NCBI GenBank assembly: GCA_024362935.1
Contig: JANCRA010000010.1
Span: forward strand, 7,122,501 to 7,186,500
Length of the DNA stretch: 64,000 nucleotides
Direction of reading: 5' to 3'
DNA from: Setophaga petechia
Taxonomy: Eukaryota > Chordata > Aves > Passeriformes > Parulidae
Shown here: positions 50,201-61,161 of the stretch, piece after piece
Position numbering within the stretch: the stretch's first letter is position 1
Layout: each line of letters begins with the position of its first letter
Notes under the pieces: generated by a model
What the model saw: the letters and a program-made list of their open reading frames with translations, nothing else
The model's database searches: none
What the model was told of the DNA's origin: nothing
Translations under genes and position numbers: made by a program

Positions 50201-51444
50201 TTCTGTGGATGTTGCATGTGCCTGTGCAGAGCTGTAATCGAGTCAGGAGCACTCTGCAGGGGAGAGACTGTGGGTGGGCACTACACCTAGGAGAAATTAT
50301 CATCTCTGTGCTTCATTTACTGTGCTTTAGAACTTGAAGATGAGTAATGTTCCATGCCTAGCAGAGTTTAAGTGGAATGATGGGTTTATTTTCTTTTTCC
50401 TGGAGCATGAGATGTAGAAGTTAGTGACTGTGCTGGGGAAGATCCCGGTGTCAGATGCAATCATGTGAATTTCGACATGTTTGTGTAACTAAGTTACTGC
50501 AGAGACTTTTTTGTTATCAGAATAATCTTAAAAATTTGAGATTAAAATGAGGCATGCTTATATCCCAATCACCCCAAAGTTCTGCTCACTTGAAGGAACT
50601 TTTATATATGATTCATTTATAAACCAGATGAGTGAATAGTTTCCTGACAGTTTTGCTGAGATGCCTGTTTAGAGCACTGCCAATTCTTGTGAAGTTTGGT
50701 GCTTTTAAAGCCTTACTTCCTTGAGGAAGTAATTGCATTGAAATCTTAGGCTTTTTTTTGGTTTTTCTTAAGTAAAACCTATTTTTCATGTTTTTCCAGA
50801 AGGTTCATGCACATGCCATCTTGGAGTTCCTAAAGGATTGAAAATCTGGGCTACATGTAAGAGGAACCAAAAATCTCTTAAAGTTTTACAAATACCCCCA
50901 TGCTGCCTTCTATTGTTGAGGGCAGGAGACTGATCCCTGCATTTTGAACATTTGAGACTGTAGTTAGTTTGTAAGAAAAACTGAAATTAAAAAAAGGTTT
51001 TTATGGTGTTTACTGCCTACACCCCCCTACATTTGGTTTCAACATGCCAGCTGCCAGTGTTGATTCTGAGCAATGTAAGTGTTCTACTTCCCCTTATGAC
51101 AGCTTTTCTTTGCAGTTAATATAGATGGAAGAATAAGGAAGTGTATGTATTGATGCAATTTTCTTGCTCACCACAGTCCTATTCACAGTTGGCTTTATAT
51201 TCCTCTGAATACTGGAAGAAACCATGCTGTGAAAGAACACAAGCAATGTTTTCTGATTTCTTGGTTGGTTTTTCAGCTCTTTTGAAAAAAAATTGATTTT
51301 TGGTGTTAATTTAAGGTTTAGGAGATTAAGATTCTGTTTGTGCAAAGAACAGAGGCAGCATAGAGGGCACAATGCACACTGTGGTGTTCTCAGTCAGGCA
51401 GGGGGGATGACAGATTTTTTTTCCAAATCCTTTTTGATTTGCAG

Positions 51445-51704
51445 CTGTAAGTTGTCTCATCAATCAACAAGAGCAAGCTGGAGACCATGAAGGCAATGAA
51501 TTTCGACCATCACATGACAGCAGCTTGTAGTACCTCCTGCTTCTGCTGCTCACCTGGGAGGAATGGAGAATCTCCTCAGCTACCGTGGAATCACCTGAGG
51601 CAACACAGGTGCCTCCTGTTTTAAGAGTGATATCTCAAAGGTGTCAGGTATCAAAAGCTCCAACGCTGAGGAAATTCTGTCAGATTGTGTTTCCTGATGA
51701 GATG
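51445..51704 (+). other. Candidate plus-strand exon (260 nt)
   Basis: The segment is bounded by a good acceptor (pyrimidine-rich tract ending gatttgcag) and a strong donor (GATG|gtaaga). It contains a Kozak-like accATGa at about 51,487 that opens a 44-codon frame, MKAMNFDHHMTAACS and onward, ending in TAA. A second frame runs open across the donor. Neither resembles a known protein to me. It lies about 4.5 kb right of the CpG island in the direction that a divergent transcript would run. It may be a non-coding RNA or leader exon, or a chance pairing of splice-like sites. Confidence 0.2.
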
Positions 51705-52890
51705 GTAAGATGTTATGCTAATGCACACAGGCAATGTTTTGGTTTTAACCCTATCTCATTTGTGGATATTTTCAGGGACTACAATTGCTGTGCACCTTTA
51801 AAGGAATGAAAGGAGGAGGTTAAGGGCTGCTGGTCAGGCTGCTGCTCTGTCACTCACCTGGCTGCAGGTGTGGCTGTGGGGGGAGAGCAGGTGAGTGTGG
51901 CTGTTCTCCACTGTCTGCCCCTGCTGTGATTTATCCCCATCTCAGCAGGGAGAGGCAGCTCTGTCCTGCTGTCCCCTCAGTGAAGGAGCAGGACATGCCA
52001 GGCACAGCAACAGGAGCTGTGGAACGTGCACCACCCACCCCATCCCTGGGACAAAGGGCCAGTGTTGTTTTTACAGGTTATTGTCAGATGGTCAGAAGGT
52101 ATTAGCTAAAGGGTTTCCTTTTATTAGTGTAAATGGTTATCAAAAAATGCAAACTGCAATGGCATTCGTGCATGGGGTTGGGTTTTTTTGTCTTAAAATG
52201 CTTTAGCTATACTGTCAAACAATAACATGGGTCAGTCCCACACTGTGGCTGGAACAAGGCTGTCTTTGCAGAAAGAAAAATATCTCCTATTGTGACTTGG
52301 TGTGAGGATAGAGGAGTACTTGAATCCTAATTTCATTTGTCAGTTGTATCATTTAAAACCACAGTTTGGTTGCTGCAAATGAGCAACTTTTGGCAGCTAG
52401 TACCACTAACATTTAATTTTCAAGTATTCTTTTCTGCTTGGGCTGTGGGCTTGGGTATTTTCCCTTGTTCAAGTAATGATTAATAATCTTGTTTTCATGT
52501 CTTTCAAGCTGTCTGTCTTAATCAATTTTCTTGCTTATACTGGGTCACATATTATTTAGACCATTATCATGATAGTCATTTAGTAGGATTTGTTTTTATT
52601 GCCTCAGCCATTGCTGCTATCAAAAGCCAAACACAGTATCAGTGAAACACGATAGTGTGCAAAATCAATCCTAGTAAACATTTAAAATGAAAGCAAACAT
52701 CAATAATGAAACTGCAGACTGTGTTTGCTCAGGAGCAGGGTGGAGGGCTGAGGTCACCCGCCCCAGGCACGTCACAGTTTTGGTGAACCACGAGGGGAGA
52801 GTTTGGGGAGGTTGATGTTTGGAGTCATGGCACAGATATTGAGTCAGGAGACTTCAGAGGGAGATGTCAACACAGCTCTCCTGCCCACAC

Positions 52891-52911
52891 TGTGTGTGTG
52901 AGAGAGAGAGT
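52891..52911. repeat. (TG)n(AG)n dinucleotide repeat
   Basis: Five tg units run directly into five ag units. It is short and likely to vary in length between individuals. Confidence 0.85.
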
Positions 52912-53842
52912 GTTTGGGGGAAAGAGCTCTGCCTTGGGCTTGCCCAACAACGGGAGAGCCAAACTCCCATTTCTTGTGCACGTTTGCTGCTGTTGGTAGC
53001 AGGGTGAAGGAAGGATTTGATGTTGCTGTTGAAATATGGTAAAATAATAAAGACACTGAGAATATTTACTCTACTTTTTAGTAATAGGCTAAAAATTGAT
53101 TATTTCCCTGAGGACTTAGCTGTATAAGCATAAATTGAAGCTGCTGTCAACAGCATTGGAAACTCTGTGTGCAGCAGAACTACATTGCAAATGTGTTTGA
53201 AGACAGGTTGTGTTGTTGAAGGCTCTGTACTAGAGCCAGACATATTTCTTGAGTAAAATCAGCTATTTTTACCTCTTTGCAACTGGGACATTAATTTTAC
53301 TCAGCAATCTGTTCTGTTTCTTGTCAACAAAAGTCAATTTTAAGGGTGTTAAAATTCTATTCAAAAGAGGCTGTAGAGCTGCTGGGTCTTGGCACCAGTA
53401 TGGTTGCTGTGTCTGCTGAATTCTAGTGTGTGGCCTTGCTCTGCCACACTTGGAAACTGTTTATGGGCTCAAACCCAGATTTCTGGTTTGTGCTGATCTG
53501 ACCCTTTATGTCTTTGAACCACTTTTAAATGCATGCAGTGTAAGTCAGTTGGTCTGTGATCCCTTTTATTTTTGTAAGCTAATTATTTTATGTATAATTG
53601 AATCTAATTAAATTTACATATCATTATATATAATGGAATAGTTAATGATTTACGTATTTTACATTCTACAGCATACCTGAATATATATGATCATTCAAAC
53701 CTGGATGATCTACAACACACGTGAATGTATAGGAAGTTTTAGTAGGCTTAGTGTCCTAGATCACCACAGAATTTTTCTTCTAGTCAGGCTGATATTAAAT
53801 ATGATTCACTGCACATCATTCTTGTGATTAAAAAGGTGCCTG

Positions 53843-53859
53843 TTTTTTTTTTTTTTTTT
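53843..53859. repeat. Poly-T run (17)
   Basis: A homopolymer run of 17 T in the region right of the CpG island. Confidence 0.95.
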
Positions 53860-56800
53860 GTGACAGAAAGATAAATGGAAGAACAATTCAGATGTTCAAA
53901 TATTAACTAGCTGCTTTTTCATGCTGTTAGTACAGTAAATTCTATTGCTAAGGACAAATAGATACTGTTTTTCTTTATTGGTTTTGACTTGCCTGAAGAT
54001 TAGAACAAAAACTTTTAGAAGGACAGGTTTGCCATGTTTCCAACTACTTTTACTCAGCAAAATTTTTAAGACTGTGTTTGGAGGCAATTTCTTCTAACAT
54101 TTCTTCACTTTTGTCTATAGGAAAGTGTGTTCTACATGCAGGTTTAGGACAGTGAGGAAGCTTTTATGAGCTGGTTATGCAGAGGATGGCAGTGATATAA
54201 ATCATTTAGGAGAGGAAGAGGTGAGAGAAGAGATAATATTTCCCTTATGGTTATCCAAACTTTGTTTCCAGGTAGGCCCAGAGCAGAACTCTTCTGGGAA
54301 GTCATTCCTGGTCTCATTAAATAAGTTTTTTATCTGCTCAAGCTTTTAGGAAAAAGTATAGGTTCAGAAAAAACTTCAGAGCAATTTAGGACTTCAGAAC
54401 AATTGTTTGTTCTCTGTTAATGATTTTATATCCTTCTCCTCCTCCTCAGAATGTGCCTGCTGTGCAGGTCCTTTATAGCAGTAGGGCAAGCTCAGGTTGA
54501 GTGAAGGCTTCATACACTTTGTTTAAATGTAGATGAATGCACTCTATAGAAGGAATAGTGACTGTCAGCAGTGATGAAAAAAAGAAAAAAATTAAATTAG
54601 GGATGGATCTGTGTCAAATCTGTACTTACAACTGTCCTTTAGGGATCAAAGTCTTGATGTATGGTTTGTGTTTTTATATGTCTGTGGAAAAAACTGAATC
54701 ACAAAGGTCTAATGTAATTTTGCAATTTCCTTTTCAGAATTTGTGGGGATGCACCTCCTAAACATACTGGTATTTTAAATGGTTCTTTTCTAGGCTTCTT
54801 CAGAAAGCAAGGCTCTTCTACCAGCAATTCACAGCACCTGATCCAGATTCCTGGTTTGAGTTGCCCTATGGAGGATGGTTTTGTTTTGCATTAACTACAG
54901 GAAAAGTTTGCTGCTTAAAGCAAATCCTTAGAATGTCTCCTTAAGTCTCATGTGGAAAAAAATCCCCTCTATTTCATTCCTCTTACTACAACATTGACTT
55001 GAATAGTTTGATAACAAATATGCACAATACCAGTTCCATCCAAGTTATTTGAGACCAGACAGAAAGTCTGGGCAGTTTTTTCTGTGTACACATCTCCTGC
55101 ATGGCACAACTCGGAGGTGAAGGGAAGATGATTCTTACCTTGTGTAGGTGCTGTTTTCTGTTGTGGGTACTTTACCATCTTAAGTCTGACTAAATTACTT
55201 GGCTGCAAAGCAAAAGGAAAAACTGCTAAATATCTGCCCACTGTCTGCATGGCTCTGAGCACAGGGGGGACAGACTTAGCAGCTCACAGCTGCTGAAACA
55301 GGGAGTCACATCACCCCCATCTGTTCCTGTCTTCCTGCCTACGTGTTCTCACTTGTGCCAGCTTTGATGCTTGCTGGAATGCTTCAGGCTTTGATTTAAC
55401 TCTTGAAATATCTGCAAGGTATTCCAGGGGAAAAAAATCAAACCAACACATCCAACCCCCAAACAATCGTGGTCTGTTTTCTGCCTTTTTATTGAACAAC
55501 ACTGACTTAATAATGGATTTCTCTGATTGAGAGATGTGGGATAAATGGAGAACACAAAAGGAGGGCAGCAAAAATTGTTCTTTTTGGCAGCTGCAGCTGT
55601 TATGATGGTTCTGACATGTAGGAAAGAGCCTAACCTATGATGATTTTATCAAACTGGGTTTCAGTCACACGTGCAGCTCAAAGGGTTAAATTGAATTTGG
55701 CCCAGTACTTTCTGAGCACCTGCAAATACACATGAGTTTTGTCTGATGTTTGGGAGTGCTAAAATAGAGCCATGCATGTACTCACATACCCTGCAATGTT
55801 TCTTTGAAGTCAAGTGCATCGTGTGTGGGTCTCTGAGCTGCTCAAAGGGCTGAGTGCTGCATTTCATTCATCCACCTGTAAACACTAAACTTGTCTTAGA
55901 TAGTGAATGTTGTGCTTATTCCTTGAATCCTAATTCTTGTATTGGGTGTAACAGGAGTTACCCTTTATAAAATGAGAACTACTTTGATGGGCTTGTGATA
56001 TTGCAGTGAATTATGGAATTATAGTAACACAGCAACAAGCTTCAATTTCATCCTGATCTGAACTGAAACCTATTTAGTTTCCAGGAAAAAATAAACAAAT
56101 GGAGACTCAAGCCCTGGGGTCTGCTCCCAGGCAGGGTCATGTGCTTTCAACTGGCTGTGTTTGCACATGGGTCCAAATGTTCCAGCTTGGATTCAGCTCT
56201 TCTTTACTTTCTCATTTTCTCCTGCTGGTTTTATCTTCTTGGGAATATCTTTTTGTTGGACATTCCTTCTGCTGTTATTGTCTGGATGCTTCTGTATTCC
56301 TCTTCCCTTTTTTCCTTGTCTTTTTCTTTTGAGGGGCTCTTCTTTTTTCTTCCTCTTACAGGTATTTCTTGATATACAAAATACCTTTATCTTTAGCCCA
56401 GCTTCTGTTGGACAAATGGTCACAAGGGAAATGTGCAGATGGCTTAAACAGATGTTCCTGTCAAAATCAAAATATTTAACTCCTGAATTCCTGCTAGACA
56501 GTGCCTCTGATGAATAATGCCAGAATGGTGGCCAGGGACTTGTGTGGCTCCTTCTCACATTGCATTACTTTAACCTCCACCTATGAGCTTTCAGGAGAAA
56601 TGAAGGCTGCTGAGAAAAGCTTTTATTATTTTCATTGCCATGTTAATCTGGAAGTCAGTTAGTAAAGATCTGTGCTGGTGCCAAAATGGGAGAACTGTTT
56701 TGAACTGGATGAAGGAATCTATCCTGAGTTCTCTCTAGCAAGGCCTGGGTGGGTTTAATTTTAATCAACATATGTAGATTGTCACTGTTGGTTTGGGTTT

Positions 56801-58172
56801 GAATTTGTTTCTGGAGTTGTTGTTTTTGAGCATTTTTTAAGTTGGGTTTTTTTCCCTCTGTTCTGAAACTAAAGATGAAATGTCAAGATATTCAGAAAAG
56901 AAATTGTGTGTGCTCTGGGGAATATTATTTGAATATAAATATATCCTTTATGCAAATTGTTTTTCCTATTTTCTAATACTGTTATAGTTAAATCAAGTTA
57001 TTTTTCATAAAGTTGTGATTTGGATTATCAATCCTTTATTTAATCAGGGAAGATGTACAAATAATTACTAACTGACAAAATATCCTAATAAAAATAGATG
57101 CACATGAGTACAGTCATCGCGAGCTAAAAATGCAAGAATATGACTGATTTTTATTGAGTGAATTCCTTGTGAGTGCCTTTCAAGTTTTGGAAAATGTACA
57201 ATTTCAGAGTTCAGATGCTTTAATAAGAAACCAGTTAAATACTTGAGTGAACTAATCCGTAGGCACAACAGGAACTTGATGCTATAGTAGGTGGTAAGAT
57301 TCATTTATGATAAGTTATAATGGAATTTCCCTGGAACTGTATATTCCACCTACTTGAATTCATGTTAGTTTAAAAGACTGGCAATGTGCAGCAAATGCCA
57401 AGACATAAAACAATTGGCAAGTTATTGTAAAACATGGAACTAAGTATATGCCTGAGCCACTGCCTGCAGCTCTTGGGAGTTCTGGTGTAGCCTGTGGTCT
57501 CTATATGTTGAACTTGTGGTTCCCATTTAAATGTTTGTATTTGTCCAGAGCACTGAGCCTGTGTGTGTTTGAATTCAGAGCATGGGGTCTGCACAGAGCA
57601 GGAAGTGCTGCACGTCCCTCTTGAGATGAAGTCACATTTGTTGTATCCAATAACTGCGGTGGTGTGTTAGAGCTTTTCAAAATTCCTTTTTTTCCTGTTT
57701 ATTTTACAATTATAGATAGGCAGAAATTCTCTAAACATTCCAAGTTATTGGCATATTAAAGGGGTAGGGTTGGATCTAATGAATACCAGTTGGTTTGGCC
57801 ACTTTGAGCAAATTTCCTATTATTAATGGAATTTTAGTGCAGTGTTGTTCTACTTGGGACAATCTGATAGCACTTTCAGCTTTTAAATGTCTCTGCAGAT
57901 TGAGGGGCACTTATTTGGGCATCAGGAATAATTATCACGTTAATCCCCTTTTTAATACTAGTAATTCTAGTTTTGACAAAATGACTTGTGCATTTTGGTT
58001 CAAGCAATTGAAAAAAACCTCAGTAAATTGAGTCCTTCCAGGCAGTGATTTGTTGCGTGGAAATGTGCTCTTCTTTCCTCTTTAAAAGACAGGTGCTAGA
58101 ATTACTTAATTGAAGATAATTCAGGAACATAAAAACATTTAAAAGCTCAAAAAAACCTCCCCAAAGGCACAG

Positions 58173-58242
58173 CAAAAAAAAAAAACCAAAACCAAAACAA
58201 AACAAAAAAAAAAACCCCAACAAACAAACAAACAAAACAAAC
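58173..58242. repeat. A-rich repeat with (CAAA)n part
   Basis: About 70 bases of A runs broken by C, including caaacaaacaaacaaaac. The plus strand is A/C-rich here, opposite to the T/G-rich surroundings. Confidence 0.88.
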
Positions 58243-61091
58243 GCTAAAGAAACTCTGGGGTAAAACTTTATTTTTTCACTTGACAACGTGTAATTACAAT
58301 TTTGCATCTTAACTTGTGAGTGATGAAGAGTCATTCCAGATGATTTAGCTTTTCTTGCTTTTTGTGAATACAAAGCTGTTGTTCAGATCTTGGGAATATC
58401 ATGTGGGCTACAAGTCTTGGTTCAAATTTCACTAGCAGGTATGTTTTTCTGAGAACTGGATGAATAAATTATATGAAATATGTGATGTAAATGTTAATAC
58501 AGCTGATAGACTTAGGTGACATCTACAATATAGTATTATTGTGAAGAGAAACTAATGTAGATGGATAAATCTACTTCCCAGAGAGTCTTCAAATTGTTAT
58601 TTTTAAGAACTTATTATCCTACAGCACAGAGACAGCCCAATCTTATGGAAATTTCTATTGAAAATCTGCCTTATTTCCAGGTACATGTGAATGAGTAGGA
58701 ATGATGGTTATGACTCTCAGGTGTGGGTGTTTAAAACCGTCCATCATTTCCCCAGTTTCAAGTTTCACTCTGCCGGGTGCTGAAAGTTTGTGTGATGCAG
58801 AGAGGCAGGAGAGCTGCCAGCCTGAGGCCAGTGCAGCTCTGAACTGGGCACCACTTGGTTTTTCTCGGTGATTCTGATTGATGTGCGTGCCTGCTGTTTG
58901 TCATCCTCCTGGCATTAGCTGGTAGAAAGGATTTTCTTAGTTGTCACAGGGAATAGATTGCAAAGGTTGTGCTCAGCTCTCCTTGATTCCCCAGCTCAAC
59001 GTGCCGTTACCACAGTAATGAGGAAGTGGTCCTGTTTGGTGAAGCTGGTGGGTGCATCTTTGTCGTTTTTGTCTGAGCATTTACTGTGAGGGGGGTGGGA
59101 TTGTCACTTCAGTGACAGAATAATGGTGGTGCAGCTCAAATGTTAAGAACAATTGTTTGTACTCTTACCCCCAGGGACTGGTTGTGCCTAATACATCCTC
59201 ATCAAGCTCAACCCTTCCTGTAAAAGAATATTTTCCCCAGAGTCTAAAACCGATATATCTAAATATGTGTTTCTCACCATTCTGACTTTGACTGTGATCA
59301 TTAAGACTGTTAATTAACTTGACTAAAGTAGCAGTTTAACTGGTACTCTTTGGCTGGTTTTTACCAGCTGTCTTTATATCACATTTTCTGCCATGTTCTA
59401 TAGAAATTGTTGGTACTTCAGAACATGCTTGAGAGAAGCAGCATGCTGTTCTTGGAGATTCTGATTTGTGTTTTATTTAACACTGCAGATGAGGAAGGTG
59501 CTGGTTTGCACCACTATTGTGCCTGATTTGGGAGAGAGTGTCTCTGTGATGCCAGTAAAATGGAATGTGCTCTAAAGGAGGAGGTGTGTGGAGACCAGGA
59601 GAGCTGTTATGTGATCACTTGCTTTTGCTGTAAGATGAAAATAATACAGTTACCTATTGTTTTAAGTGCATTGCTGTCTCCAGAGGAAATCTTTCCTTAG
59701 TGTTATATATTAATAGGCTCAGTTCAGCTGCGGGGCAAGCAGAATGAACTGCAAAGATAAAGAAGCCACACCCCGGTTTGTGGTGGCTGAAATTGCTCCA
59801 GTTTGGGGCTGCTGCTGTTGGGAAGTGTTCATCCATAGAGCCCAGGCTTGCAGGATGTGCTGTCTGGTTTCCAATAACTTGCTTTTTGGAATAGCTTGCT
59901 ACATATGGGGGATTTTTGCATACATAACATAAAATAATTTAACATTTTCTGATTAATTTTACATAAAAGGGATTGCATATATTTAGTTGTTATAATCTTC
60001 TTTTATTAGTGTTATAATGTGCTTTTATTAGTGAAATCTGTTAAGTGCTGTAGAGTGCAAGAATGGACAGGGCATTCATGTCTCTGTACTCCTGTGGCTT
60101 TGTCCTCAGCTTATTACTAATAAATGATCTGTCACTTACAACTTTGGTAATTTCAAACTATGTCCTGGACTGCTTACTGTTCCAAAAAGAATTCTGATGA
60201 AATGTAGTTGGTGTTAGGTGGGGTTCTGGAACACCAGGGCTCCCAGGCTTGAAATCCAGCAGCTGCATGACACAGGAGAGAGTTTGGAAAGCACACCTTT
60301 AAGGAGGGGATGCTGCTACTATTTCAGTGTTTAAATCCAGTTTTTGACAAGATTGCACAGCACTCAGGTGAAGAGCTGAAAGTCAGTGCTCAGGTTTAGC
60401 TTTCAGGGTCATCGTTCCTCAGTGAGAAACAAAGCCCTTCTGCACTGGGAAAAACCAGGATAAAGAGCAGCAGTGCACTCTGTCACCTTCCGTTCAGCTG
60501 CAAACTTCACTTCCCAGTGCTGGAATCCAGAGTAACTTGAGTTAATTTACCAAGCTCCGGTGTTTTGTTAGCTCAGAGTAGGTGAAGTTCAGGTAAGGAA
60601 CTTCAGATGCAAAATCATTCATGCACAGCCCCCAGGGGATTTGAAGGAATGGAGCTCTTGGCAAGGGCAAACACCATCTTTAGACAAAAGGTCATGTGGT
60701 AGTGACCTTCTTTGTTGTTTATTTGCATTATAAGTGAAACATCTAAATGAGATGCTTTGTAGAAAATTATCTAAATCGGCGGTGCTCAGGCATGTATTTC
60801 AATCCATTTGATGCTTTTATCACAAGGAAGTTGGATGGCAAATTGAAACTGCAGGGTTCAGTTCCATGGCTGATGAAGTTTGTTTACTCTGTCAGGAGCT
60901 GGTGCTTGTCCAGGGTGTCAGGTTTCATCATTTGGCATGTAGCTTTACAAATCATCAATTGCAAAATCAGATTGATTTCCATCATGAAGCAGAAGATGCT
61001 TATCTTTGTCTCACGGACTGATTTGGCTTAAAATTCTGCTGTTTTCTGAGAAGGGAAAGCTGCTTTGTGTAGTTGATGAAAATGTAACTGC

Positions 61092-61161
61092 AGGGGGGGA
61101 AAAAGCCCCAAACGACAAAACACTGAACCCCAAACAACAGAAAACCAAACCAACCACAAAA
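61092..61161. repeat. A/C-rich low-complexity stretch
   Basis: Begins with seven G, then continues as an A/C-rich tract (ccaaacaacagaaaaccaaa). No fixed period. Confidence 0.75.

Noticed and set aside
54794..54943. Open frame behind the acceptor tcttttctag reading KARLFYQQFTAPDPDSWFEL
   Set aside because: It looks coding-like, but it ends in TAA with no clear donor, no family was recognised and there is no partner exon.
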